A stretch of 64,000 nt of DNA from Gammaproteobacteria bacterium (GTDB lineage: Bacteria > Pseudomonadota > Gammaproteobacteria > Burkholderiales > Gallionellaceae), in NCBI GenBank assembly GCA_018814405.1, contig JAHIZO010000009.1, positions 62,001 through 126,000 on the forward strand. Direction: 5' to 3'. This document shows, piece after piece, positions 28,518 through 38,314 of this stretch. Position numbers and translations under genes: made by a program. Position 1 is the first letter of the stretch, and each line of letters starts with the position of its first letter. The notes under the pieces are model-generated. The model was not told where the DNA came from. It made no database searches and was given only the letters and a program-made list of their open reading frames with translations.

Positions 28518-29318
28518 ATGGATGCCATAAGCAACATCAATCCAAATTTCTATCTAGCCAGCATCCTCGCCAATGATGCGGTCACGCCTTCCTATGGCTT
28601 GCTCTCGTCGCAACTGAGCCTTTCCACTCCCGGCATCTTCAATAACGATTCCACCTATGTCGGCATCTCCACCAGAGGACAGTTACTGTCTGCTGCCGTC
28701 CTGTTCCAGAGTACGCTGAGACTTGGCAATGCCGCTGACGCCGAACCAGATATCGAAAGCCTGACCAGCAATGCCCAAAGGTTGGTTGATAGCTTCAACA
28801 CCTTGCAACAGAGTGCTGCAGCCCTCAACAACACGAACGGCCTGCTGGCGACAGGTATCACCGGCGCCTCGAATCTGACCCTACCACTCAATGTGCAGGC
28901 CCAGACGAGTTACGACAACGGTGACTCATCGCTGACGCAATTATCGCAACTGGGCATCTCCTTCCAGGCGGCCAGTTTTCCCGGCGCGGCGGCCAGCTTG
29001 AGTCTTGATCAGGACACTTTGCAAGCCGCTTTTGAAAGCGATGCCAGCGGCGCGGCCTTCCTTCTATCAAAAGCGACCAATGCATTCAGCGACGTGGCAG
29101 GAAAATTCATCAGCCAATCAGGCAGCCAGTACGCATCTCTCGAAGCGTTGTTGCAATCTTCGTCGGATTACTCGCTACTGTTCAACACACCACAGCAGCA
29201 ATCCTTCAACGATCTGTTCAGCCTGTTGTACAGCCAGCCGCAGAGCAGTAGCACGAATTGGGGGAAAGTGTATTCCGCCATGAACGAGTACAACCTTGTC
29301 TCACATCTGTTCAGCTGA
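28518..29318 (+). CDS. Hypothetical protein with flagellar cap (FliD) C-terminal-like features
   Basis: LTQLSQLGISFQ...LSLDQDTLQAAFESDASGAAFLLSKATNAFSDVAGKFI resembles the FliD C-terminal region. Confidence 0.5.
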   Translation: MDAISNINPNFYLASILANDAVTPSYGLLSSQLSLSTPGIFNNDSTYVGISTRGQLLSAAVLFQSTLRLGNAADAEPDIESLTSNAQRLVDSFNTLQQSAAALNNTNGLLATGITGASNLTLPLNVQAQTSYDNGDSSLTQLSQLGISFQAASFPGAAASLSLDQDTLQAAFESDASGAAFLLSKATNAFSDVAGKFISQSGSQYASLEALLQSSSDYSLLFNTPQQQSFNDLFSLLYSQPQSSSTNWGKVYSAMNEYNLVSHLFS

Positions 29319-29327
29319 ACAAACAAC

Positions 29328-30812
29328 TCAACCTGCGGGCTTTGCCAAAGCCCGCAGTACGGCCTGCAATAATTCCCAGCAATGCGCGACCGAAGTTATC
29401 TCCACCTTCTCGCCCGGCGCATGCGCGCCGCGTATGTCAGGCCCGAACGAGATCATGTCCAGATGCGGATGGCTCGCTGCGAGCAAGCCGCATTCCAGCC
29501 CGGCATGGATCACCTGCAGCGAAGCCGGCGCACCGAACTGCTGCTCGTACACCTGCTGGCACAAGACCAACAGTGGCGAGGCGGGATTCGGAGTCCAGCC
29601 CGGATAGGCGCCATCCTTGTAGGCGCGCAATCCATAGCCGGAAGCAAAAGAGACAAGCTTGTCGGCCAGCACATCGGCGCGCGCATCCAGCAGCGAGCGC
29701 ACCTTGAATGTCACTTTGCTCTCACCGTTCATCAGTTTGAATACGCCCAGATTGCTGGACGTATCGGTCACACCGGCGAAATCATCGCTGATACGCGATA
29801 CGCCATTGACCACGTTATCGAGGAAACCGAGCAGATAGTCCCGCTCCGTAGAAATCACCGCCTGCCCCACCGGCATCTCATCCAACTCATAGCGGAAAGA
29901 GATTCCCGCATCCACATCAGTGAAGCGGTGCTGCCATGAAGCCAAGCGATGCTCCACCCATTCATCTATGCCGGAAACCGCAGCGGCAGGTACCGCACAG
30001 ATCGCGAACGCCTCGCGCGGGATGGCGTTGCGCGCCGACCCGCCCTGCATCTCGATCAGGCGCACATCGGTGTGCGCGGCCAGATCGCGCAACGCTTCGG
30101 CCAACAACTTGATGGCATTGCCGCGACCAAGATGGATATCGATGCCCGAGTGTCCACCGCGCAGACCTGATACATCGAAACGCAATACCTCATAGTCCTG
30201 TGGTAACGCTTCCATCTCACTGATGTGACGCACCTCGACATCAACCCCGCCCGCGCACCCCAGATAGAAATGGCCCCATTCCTCCGTGTCCAGATTGATG
30301 AGCACCTGCCCCTGCAAGGTGCCGGGTGCCAGACCGCGCGCACCGTCCATGCCCGACTCTTCATTAATGGTCAGCAACACTTCCAGCGCGGGATGCTCAA
30401 GCTCTTCAGCTTCCAGCGCCGCCAGCGCCAGCGCCACACCGATGCCGTTGTCCGCGCCCAGCGTGGTGTTCTCTGCCACCACCCAGCCTTCGCGCACCAC
30501 CGTCCGGATGGCATCGCGCTCAAAATCGTGCACCGTACCCGCATTAGCCTGACACACCATATCAAGATGACCTTGCAGGATCACGCCGGGCGCAGACTCG
30601 CAACCGGGGCTGGCAGGTTTTTGCAGGATGAGATTGCCGACCGCATCTTCGAAATGCGCGATGCCGTGGGCATCGGCCCATGCGGACAGATTTTGCTTGA
30701 GCGCCTCTTCTCGATAGGAAGGACGCGGGATCGCACACAACGTGGCGAAGTGAGCCCAGACCAAAGACGGATGCAATCCACTCAAGGTCGATTCTTTTGC
30801 TGCTTCGGTCAT
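29328..30812 (-). CDS. pepD: Aminoacyl-histidine dipeptidase (beta-Ala-His dipeptidase)
   Basis: ILQGHLDMVCQAN, TTLGADNGIGVALALAALE, TINEESGMDGARGL, HAGLECGLL. Confidence 0.92.
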   Translation of the reverse strand: MTEAAKESTLSGLHPSLVWAHFATLCAIPRPSYREEALKQNLSAWADAHGIAHFEDAVGNLILQKPASPGCESAPGVILQGHLDMVCQANAGTVHDFERDAIRTVVREGWVVAENTTLGADNGIGVALALAALEAEELEHPALEVLLTINEESGMDGARGLAPGTLQGQVLINLDTEEWGHFYLGCAGGVDVEVRHISEMEALPQDYEVLRFDVSGLRGGHSGIDIHLGRGNAIKLLAEALRDLAAHTDVRLIEMQGGSARNAIPREAFAICAVPAAAVSGIDEWVEHRLASWQHRFTDVDAGISFRYELDEMPVGQAVISTERDYLLGFLDNVVNGVSRISDDFAGVTDTSSNLGVFKLMNGESKVTFKVRSLLDARADVLADKLVSFASGYGLRAYKDGAYPGWTPNPASPLLVLCQQVYEQQFGAPASLQVIHAGLECGLLAASHPHLDMISFGPDIRGAHAPGEKVEITSVAHCWELLQAVLRALAKPAG

Positions 30813-30814
30813 AT

Positions 30815-31687
30815 TCAGGATGCGGTGATGTTCACCGCTTTCTCATCGTAAAAGTCGGTGCGTTTGTCCAGCAATGGGATGGTGGTTCCTTTGAGCCGGT
30901 TCTCATCCAGCAGGGCAAGATCCACATCCGCCACCACGATCTGTTCCTCGTTCATCACGCCTTCCGCCGCGATACCGTCCCGTGCGAACGGAAAATCGGA
31001 AGGCGTGATGATGGATGCCTGGCCGTAATGCAACCGCAAACCGGCCACCGGCAGGTTACCCACGGTGCTGGTCATGGCGACATAGATCTGGTTCTCGATC
31101 GCACGCGCATGGCAGCAATAGCGTACGCGCAAAAAACCCTGCCTGTCATCGGTACAGGACGGCACGAACACGATCTCCGCGCCCTCTTCCGACAGGCGCC
31201 GCGCCAACTCCGGGAATTCGATGTCATAACAGATCAGGATGCCGATCTTGGCATGCGGTGTATGGAACACCTTGAGCGCATCACCGTGATCGGTATGCCA
31301 TTTATCCTTCTCCCAGCGTGTGCGATGGATCTTGTCCTGCGTGTGCACCTCGCCACCCGGCGTGAACAGATACGCGGTATTCAACAGCCTGCCCTCGCGC
31401 ATGGTCGGATGACTGCCGCCGATCAAAAAGAAATTGTGCTTCATCGCCAAACCGCGCAACAACTCGACATAGCGCTCCGTGTATTCACTCAACTCACGCA
31501 CCGCCTTGGGGACATCCTCGTTATCCATGAACGACAATATCTGCGTGGTGAATATCTCCGGCAACAACACGTAATGCGGCTCATAGTCGGCTGCACTGTG
31601 CAGGACGAAACGCACCTGATTGGCGAAGCCCTCCCAATCGTCAACATGACGCAATTTGTACTGGATTGCCGCGATACGAACTCTCAT
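30815..31687 (-). CDS. Carbon-nitrogen hydrolase (nitrilase superfamily)
   Basis: LLPEIFTTQIL, DKIHRTRWEKD, KIGILICYDIEFPELAR (E-K-C triad context). Confidence 0.88.
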   Translation of the reverse strand: MRVRIAAIQYKLRHVDDWEGFANQVRFVLHSAADYEPHYVLLPEIFTTQILSFMDNEDVPKAVRELSEYTERYVELLRGLAMKHNFFLIGGSHPTMREGRLLNTAYLFTPGGEVHTQDKIHRTRWEKDKWHTDHGDALKVFHTPHAKIGILICYDIEFPELARRLSEEGAEIVFVPSCTDDRQGFLRVRYCCHARAIENQIYVAMTSTVGNLPVAGLRLHYGQASIITPSDFPFARDGIAAEGVMNEEQIVVADVDLALLDENRLKGTTIPLLDKRTDFYDEKAVNITAS

Positions 31688-32343
31688 ATCTCCTCCTGTA
31701 ACAGCTTGGCGGGCGGCAACTGGGTGGGGCGTTCCGCTTCGAATTCCGGATTGAGCCAGACGATCAGCGCCGCATTGCCAAGCGAGTCGTCGTCAGCCGG
31801 CAGATAGCCTTTCAGGATGCCACAATAGTTGAAACCTTCGCCAAGTTGGAAACGCAGCACCGGGTCATAGATATCACCCCATACCACTCGTTTGGCATAC
31901 TCATCCGGCGGCATCTGCCCGGCCACTTTGTAATAACCTGGCAGACGCCCGCCCGCGATGATGCGCTTCAGGTTCATGGCACGACACAATTTGCGCCGCG
32001 CCTCGTACAAGCCGTGCCCCACACCCTGATGGCGTATCTCGGGATCCACACACACCTCCGCACCGTACAAGGTGCGACCACTCATATCATGCGTATCGAA
32101 GAAACCGTTATTGGTCACACTGTCCCAGGTGTGGTGCAGACTGTAATCGTCCCAAGTGATCACCAGTGCCACCGCCAACCCGACGATCTTGCCGTCCAGC
32201 TCGGCGACGAACTGCCCCTGCGGAAAATGTTCGAGCAGACTCTCGAATTGATGTCGGGTGAAAGGCGGGATCGCGGAATAGACCCGCTCCTGCAGATCGG
32301 TTGCGGCCTCGATGTCCTTTGCTGCCATGATGCGGATGTTCAC
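31684..32343 (-). CDS. GNAT family N-acetyltransferase
   Basis: VCVDPEIRHQGVGHGLYEARRKLC; overlaps the nitrilase gene by 4 nt. Confidence 0.8.
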   Translation of the reverse strand: MNIRIMAAKDIEAATDLQERVYSAIPPFTRHQFESLLEHFPQGQFVAELDGKIVGLAVALVITWDDYSLHHTWDSVTNNGFFDTHDMSGRTLYGAEVCVDPEIRHQGVGHGLYEARRKLCRAMNLKRIIAGGRLPGYYKVAGQMPPDEYAKRVVWGDIYDPVLRFQLGEGFNYCGILKGYLPADDDSLGNAALIVWLNPEFEAERPTQLPPAKLLQEEI

Positions 32344-32440
32344 GCCCCACCTCCCTTGTGCTTATGCTTACCCAGACTCTAGCACTTCGCAGCCAGACGG
32401 TTCAATCAAACGGGGCTTTCCTTGTACAGGATGTACAACG

Positions 32441-34702
32441 CTATAAGCCCGACCAGTTTCGGCTTTCAAAATCCCAGAACGTCACAGGCCGGGAAAAGAG
32501 ATATCCCTGGAAAGTCTTGCAGCCGAACGACACCAGCAGATCGAGCTGTTCCCTTGTCTCCACGCCCTCCGCCACCACATCCAGCCCCAGATTCTGCGCC
32601 ATGCCGATGATCGTCTTCGCGATCACCGCATCGCCGGCATCTGTGACCACGTTACGCACGAAAGCACGGTCGATCTTCAACTGGCTGATCGGCAATTGGC
32701 GCAGATAGGCGAGTGAGGAATAGCCGGTACCGAAATCATCCAGCGAGAAGCGCACGCCCGCGGCCTTGAGCCGACTGATCTTGCCAATCGCCTCATCCAC
32801 ACCATCCACCAATGAAGTCTCGGTCAATTCCAGCTTGAGCATGCCGGGCTCGACCCCGCTGCGTTTGATGATAGACAGCACATCTTCGACGAAGTCCGTA
32901 CGCATGAAGGCCGACGCCGAGACATTCACCGCCAGTAAAAGGGGCATGGCGCCCGGCTTGCTTTGCCAGCGATTGAGGCGCTTGCAAGTTTCCGCCAGCA
33001 CCCAAAAGTCGATGTCGGCGATCAGTCCGGATTCCTCCGCGTAGGGGATGAACTCGTTCGGCATCAGCAGGCCGCGTTCGGGATGTTGCCACCTGAGCAG
33101 CACCTCAGCCCCGAGACACTGCCCCTGCGCATCGACCTGCGGCTGGAAATACAGTTCGAACTGGTTCTCGCTCAAAGCGAGGCGCAGCTCCTTGTTCAAC
33201 TTGGCACGCTCTTCCAGCGCCTGCTGCATGGAAGGGTCGAAGAAGCGCAAAGTGGCGCGACCACTGTTCTTGGCTTGATATAAAGCCACGTCGGAGTGTT
33301 TCAGCAATTCATCCACGCTCTTCTGGCTGCCGTGGAACAGTGCCACACCGATACTGGCAGTGCCGTGATGCGGCTGCCCGTTCAGCAGATAAGGCAAGTT
33401 GAGCGAGGAGAGCACCTTGCTGGCCACGGACTCGGCACGCGGCACTACATCCAGTTCGGTATCGAACAGATTGGCCAGCATGACCACGAATTCGTCGCCG
33501 CCCAACCTGGCCACCGTATCCCCCGTGCGCACACAGCCGAGCAACCGGTGCGCCACCTCGACCAGCAACTGGTCGCCGACATCGTGCCCCTGCGTGTCGT
33601 TGAGATCCTTGAAGTTGTCCAGATCGATGAAAAGCACCGCACCGTAACTGTTGTTGCGGTCACTCGCTGCCATCGCCAGTTGCAGGCGATCGATCAGCAG
33701 GCGCCGATTCGGCAACGAGGTGAGCGTATCGTAATAGGCAAGGCGGTTGATCTCCTCTTCCGCAGCCTTGCGGGTGGTGATGTCGCTGAATATCCCGACG
33801 TAATGGGTGACTTCATCCTGCTCGTTCTTGACAGCCGTGATGGTCAGATTCTTGGGATATATCTCGCCTGTCTTGCGACGGTCGAGCAGCTCGCCCTCCC
33901 ACCTTCCTTCACGTTTGACGGTTGCCCACATCTGCGCATAGAAGGCGGCATCATGTTTGCCGGATTTAAGGATGGCCGGGGTCTTGCCAATCGCTTCCTC
34001 CGGCTCGTAACCCGTGATCTCTGTAAAGGCTTTATTCACGCGCACGATCCGCGCATCCGCATCGGTGATCAGGATCGCCTCGTGCGTCTCGAAGGCCGTC
34101 GAGGCAATCACCAACTGCTGCTCCTTCTCCATCCGGTCGGTGACATCCAGATTGGTCGACCGCACCCCGAGCAGCTTGCCGTTATCGTCGCGCAGATCGC
34201 TGCATACATGCTCCAGCCAGCGCATCTCGCCATTGCGGGCGCGAATGCGGATCAACAGTCTTTCCGGCTTGCCATGTTCGTGCATCTGGAACACATGCTT
34301 GTCCCACAAGGCCCGATCTTCTTCCAACACCAGACGGGACATCAGGTGCGGCTCGGCGTAGAAATCCGCCTGGTTGTACCCGGTGATCGTCAGGCATGAG
34401 GGCGACACATATTCGTAGATCCCCTCGGTGTTGCGCACATAGATGAATTCCTGCGCCAGATCGGCCACTGCACGAAAAAGCTTTTGTCTGGCCGCCATCT
34501 CACGCCGCATCGCCACCAGCGTCGCCAGCAGCAAACCGATGAACAGTCCCAGCAGGGAGGGGATGATGAAATGGCGTGGCGAGGATTGATGAAAGAGCAG
34601 GAACATCTGTACCGAGGCGAACGTCAGCACCAAGGCAAGACCCGCAACGATATAACGCAGGTAGATGCTTTTATGTCTGCTTATGAATGGCAAAATTTCC
34701 AT
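32441..34702 (-). CDS. PAS/PAC-GGDEF-EAL protein
   Basis: Two TMs, PAS repeats, ARLGGDEFVVML, EAL region with EVLLRWQHPERGLL and DDFGTGYSSLAYLRQLPISQLKIDRAF. Confidence 0.93.
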   Translation of the reverse strand: MEILPFISRHKSIYLRYIVAGLALVLTFASVQMFLLFHQSSPRHFIIPSLLGLFIGLLLATLVAMRREMAARQKLFRAVADLAQEFIYVRNTEGIYEYVSPSCLTITGYNQADFYAEPHLMSRLVLEEDRALWDKHVFQMHEHGKPERLLIRIRARNGEMRWLEHVCSDLRDDNGKLLGVRSTNLDVTDRMEKEQQLVIASTAFETHEAILITDADARIVRVNKAFTEITGYEPEEAIGKTPAILKSGKHDAAFYAQMWATVKREGRWEGELLDRRKTGEIYPKNLTITAVKNEQDEVTHYVGIFSDITTRKAAEEEINRLAYYDTLTSLPNRRLLIDRLQLAMAASDRNNSYGAVLFIDLDNFKDLNDTQGHDVGDQLLVEVAHRLLGCVRTGDTVARLGGDEFVVMLANLFDTELDVVPRAESVASKVLSSLNLPYLLNGQPHHGTASIGVALFHGSQKSVDELLKHSDVALYQAKNSGRATLRFFDPSMQQALEERAKLNKELRLALSENQFELYFQPQVDAQGQCLGAEVLLRWQHPERGLLMPNEFIPYAEESGLIADIDFWVLAETCKRLNRWQSKPGAMPLLLAVNVSASAFMRTDFVEDVLSIIKRSGVEPGMLKLELTETSLVDGVDEAIGKISRLKAAGVRFSLDDFGTGYSSLAYLRQLPISQLKIDRAFVRNVVTDAGDAVIAKTIIGMAQNLGLDVVAEGVETREQLDLLVSFGCKTFQGYLFSRPVTFWDFESRNWSGL

Positions 34703-34789
34703 CTATGCCTACCCCTCTCAAATCGCCTGACTGCACCCTCAGTTGGCCTTGTCCATCGGTATCGCACTTCAGCTTACATCATTGTGTAT

Positions 34790-35209
34790 TCAACCGAATA
34801 ATTTCTGCCACCAGCGGCGGCGATTACCCGGCAAGGGCGCATCATCCTCGATCAGCGCCGGCGGCATACGGCTCAACATCCAGCGCGGCGGCACCGGTGT
34901 ACTGCTGCATGAACTGCCGACGCTGTTCGGGTCGTGGATCTTGATAAGTGAAGGCTGCTCGACATCGTCGGCATAAACGATGCCGCAATGCGTGCAGTCA
35001 TGTTCACGCCGCAACAGTTCATCCACTTCAGTGATGAAATCGTTCAGCGCTTCGACTGTCATCGTCTGCGGCACCGGCTCCTCGCCGACCATGCTGATGT
35101 ACCAGCCTTCAGGATTCGACCGAACAGCCGCCCACAAGACGTCCAGATCGGTCCAGTGCAGCATGCCGCGAAAAGGCCCTTTCATTCGCTCCAGAAATTC
35201 TTGGCTCAT
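34790..35209 (-). CDS. Hypothetical protein
   Basis: 139-aa ORF with HDCTHCG metal-binding-like motif. Confidence 0.6.
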   Translation of the reverse strand: MSQEFLERMKGPFRGMLHWTDLDVLWAAVRSNPEGWYISMVGEEPVPQTMTVEALNDFITEVDELLRREHDCTHCGIVYADDVEQPSLIKIHDPNSVGSSCSSTPVPPRWMLSRMPPALIEDDAPLPGNRRRWWQKLFG

Positions 35210-35332
35210 GGTATTCCTATCTGATTGGCTATCGCTTCATCTGATGACAGGCTGCCGGTGATCTTAGAGTCACCTTGCCGTAATCGTTACTTGTTCGATC
35301 TTGTCACGCGCACTGTATGCGCAGTCGCCATG

Positions 35333-36532
35333 CTACACCACAAGCTGGGACGCATACTCTGCCCGCTCGCTTCTGCAATTTCCGGAAAAGCACACGCGGT
35401 TGCGTCCTGCCTGCTTGGCCTGATACAGCGCTGCATCAGCTTCAGCCAACAGCCTCTTCAACGCACTTTTCCCATCCCCGGCGCTACAGGCGATACCGAT
35501 ACTCACTGTAACGGCAACCACACCCGCCTCTGTCTGCAGCGGCGTGATGGCGATGATCTCGCGTAAGGCCTCGGCCAGTATCAATGCCCCTGCGGCATCG
35601 GTATCCGGAGCGATCACACAGAATTCCTCGCCGCCGTAACGCCCCAACACATCACCGCCACGCAGACGTTGCGCCATCAGTGCCACAGCCTGGCGCAACA
35701 CCTCATCGCCCGCCGGATGTCCGTACGTGTCATTGATACGTTTGAAGTGATCGACATCGATCATCAGCAACGACATCGGGCGGCCACTGCGTTGCGCAAG
35801 AACCCGCGCCCCCTGGTCCATCAACGCACGGCGATTGGGCACGCCGGTCAAACTGTCGGTCATCGCCAGAAGCATGATCTCGTGATCGGTGCGCTCTTTG
35901 ATCATCAATATAAAACCGACCGAACCGAGCAAGGCAGTCGCCATCACCGAGATGAAAGTGACCACCTGCACCCAATGGATCGCGATGTGATTCTGTGGCT
36001 GGGCGAAATCGACCATGCCAGACAAAGCCGCCACAGCCCGCATAGCCAACACTATCAGGATCATGATCGAGCCACCGTATAACAAACGCCATGCTCGCCC
36101 TTTGCGCATTTCGCTATCGGACAGCAGGGCATGGACGATCAAGGCCGCCTGAAAGGCGTAGATCACACCGCCCCAGACAAAGCGCCCCGCGATGTCGTCG
36201 ATCAGCAAACCTGACACGGCAACTTGCAGTACGACCGGCACAAAGAACTTCCAGGGGGCGAAGTCGCGGCGCTGGAATTCATAGATGGCGGCAAGGAACA
36301 TCGCAAAGGAAGCGGCTTTTAACAAATTGGCCAGCACGACTGAGAACTCATCCGGAATCACACCGCGGCCGGCGATCAACAACCAGGTGAAGGTCTCCAG
36401 CAATACTGCCAGCGCCCACTTGTTAAGCCCTTGCTCGCGCCCCTTTAAAGATGCCGCGACGAACAGACTCAGTACCATGAGCGAGTTAGTCAGGATCAGG
36501 GAGAACAACAGGGTGCGGGGATCGAGAAGCAT
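35333..36532 (-). CDS. Membrane diguanylate cyclase (GGDEF)
   Basis: Seven or so TM segments; DHFKRINDTYGHPAGDEVLRQ, RYGGEEFCVIAP. Confidence 0.92.
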   Translation of the reverse strand: MLLDPRTLLFSLILTNSLMVLSLFVAASLKGREQGLNKWALAVLLETFTWLLIAGRGVIPDEFSVVLANLLKAASFAMFLAAIYEFQRRDFAPWKFFVPVVLQVAVSGLLIDDIAGRFVWGGVIYAFQAALIVHALLSDSEMRKGRAWRLLYGGSIMILIVLAMRAVAALSGMVDFAQPQNHIAIHWVQVVTFISVMATALLGSVGFILMIKERTDHEIMLLAMTDSLTGVPNRRALMDQGARVLAQRSGRPMSLLMIDVDHFKRINDTYGHPAGDEVLRQAVALMAQRLRGGDVLGRYGGEEFCVIAPDTDAAGALILAEALREIIAITPLQTEAGVVAVTVSIGIACSAGDGKSALKRLLAEADAALYQAKQAGRNRVCFSGNCRSERAEYASQLVV

Positions 36533-36662
36533 GAAAAGCTGCAGCTACCAAAGAGGCAATAAGTCAGAAAAGAGCCGAAGCATAGGGTTCGGGATAATCA
36601 GGGTCAACATTTTAAACGCCAATTCATTACAGACAGAAAGGTCATGCCGTCAGCCACTGGAA

Positions 36663-36938
36663 TCAGCGGTGCATGGCTCCCAACTGCTTCAGCAGCTGCG
36701 CAGCGTCCTGCGAAACCTCCACTTGCGGCTGCGGTCCCGCCACCCAGTCCACCAACTCACCCACCCCCCAAGAGACAAGATAGGCCAACACGAACACCAC
36801 CAGTCCGCGCGTCATGCCTTTGCGGATGCCCTGTTCGTTGAGCAAACGATTGAAGTACCACACCGCCATAAAGAACACGATGGTGGAGATCAAAATATTC
36901 CATATGGAAGGAAGCGCTAGCGTCATCGTTTTGCCCAT
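36663..36938 (-). CDS. Small hypothetical membrane protein
   Basis: 91-aa ORF with two TM segments. Confidence 0.55.
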   Translation of the reverse strand: MGKTMTLALPSIWNILISTIVFFMAVWYFNRLLNEQGIRKGMTRGLVVFVLAYLVSWGVGELVDWVAGPQPQVEVSQDAAQLLKQLGAMHR

Positions 36939-37156
36939 TACTCACATTGAAGAGGAGGATCGTACTGGTTTGATCATCGCCGCAAGCCCGAGAGATCAGG
37001 CGCGAACCACTGGCCTATATATTTTTAATTGTTTACAAAGCAAGGATCAGACGGTAGCTTTATACCCCAGTCTGCAGAACGCCCATTCATTGAGCTGCGA
37101 CGAAATGGGCTATTTCTGCAAACGGAAAACAATAACCCAGCCCGAGAAGGATAGCC

Positions 37157-37390
37157 ATGCACCGCACCTACATACGCATCCCCGCGCACTTCTACCGCGT
37201 CACGCTGCACAACCCGACAGACAGCGTCACCATGGCGCTGGTGCCTGACGAGAACAACGCCACCCTGATCGCACATCTGCTCACCGAACACTATGGCCTG
37301 CGCAAGGGCGAGCACATCACGGTCACGACCACTGTGATCCGGCACGAAGATGAACGCTCGACGGGTCACGTCGTCTACTCCGACAACTAG
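37157..37390 (+). CDS. Hypothetical protein
   Basis: 77-aa ORF MHRTYIRIPAHFYRVTLHNPTD..., gaagga RBS; preceded by a structured leader. Confidence 0.5.
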   Translation: MHRTYIRIPAHFYRVTLHNPTDSVTMALVPDENNATLIAHLLTEHYGLRKGEHITVTTTVIRHEDERSTGHVVYSDN

Positions 37391-38163
37391 ATCCGCAAAC
37401 GGCCATCCTCACAGACTGGCAATGTCGCCAGCCTGTCCAGCATCAGCGATAGCGCCAGACCCGCATCTTCTTTAGCCGCTCTCTCCCGCAGTGCTTCGAG
37501 TGGAATATCTATCGCTGCCCCTGCCGCGGCAAAAGCGATGGTGTTGCCGCTGGCACAGCGCGGGAATCTCACCGCACGCTGCTCGAATGCAGATTCTATG
37601 AACGCGAACCCACCCTTCACGCCATCACTCAAACCGATGAGGTTGACCGCCAGGATTCCCTGGTCAGTCAATCGCTCACGGCATGCCTTGTAGAACGGCA
37701 GCGTGTTCAGATCACCGGGATGAGAGTGATCGTTGAAACCATCCACCATGATTAGATCGAAATGCTGTTCTGTCTGATGCACGAACGCCACCCCGTCCCC
37801 CACCACTACTTCCAGCCGCGCTGCATCGTCCGGCAGGCAGAATGATTCCTTGGCAGCTGTCACCACCTTGGGCTCTATCTCCACCACGGTGAGATGTGCC
37901 TCGGGTCTGTGCTTGTACAAGTACTTGGCCTGCGAACCCGCACCAAGACCGATCAGCAACACTTTTTTTGGAAACTCTCCTTCGCGCAATAACAACGCCG
38001 CCATCATCACCCGCGTATATTCGAATGCCAGATCGAACGGACTGTCGACGCGCATCGCGCCCTGCATCCAGGCCGAGCCAAAATGCAGCGAGCGCAGCCC
38101 ATCCTTCTCGCGAACCTCTACTGTGAAACCCATGCTATCGCTATCCCTTATGTACTGGACCAC
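37387..38163 (-). CDS. Spermidine synthase-like methyltransferase-fold protein
   Basis: VLLIGLGAGSQAKYLYKHRPEAHLTVVEIEPKVVTAA; DLIMVDGFNDHSHPGDLNTLPFYKACRERL. Confidence 0.8.
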   Translation of the reverse strand: MVQYIRDSDSMGFTVEVREKDGLRSLHFGSAWMQGAMRVDSPFDLAFEYTRVMMAALLLREGEFPKKVLLIGLGAGSQAKYLYKHRPEAHLTVVEIEPKVVTAAKESFCLPDDAARLEVVVGDGVAFVHQTEQHFDLIMVDGFNDHSHPGDLNTLPFYKACRERLTDQGILAVNLIGLSDGVKGGFAFIESAFEQRAVRFPRCASGNTIAFAAAGAAIDIPLEALRERAAKEDAGLALSLMLDRLATLPVCEDGRLRI

Positions 38164-38314
38164 CCACGGTCTGCTGCCCTTGACTCATCCCTCGTATGGT
38201 ACACATCGTCTCCGCCTCTTGCCTTTTTCAAGCTAGGACATACGACTCCCAAAGCTTCCTTGACCGACTGCGTCGCGAGGCGGAATGCGCCAAGCGCCTG
38301 CTATCATCGCGTCT

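Noticed and set aside
33296-34399. 367-aa plus-strand ORF opposite the PAS-GGDEF-EAL gene
   Set aside because: Shadow ORF; the real multidomain protein is read on the minus strand.
37387-38163. Second speE
   Set aside because: Only the Rossmann methyltransferase-like core is shared with SpeE; better left as spermidine synthase-like.
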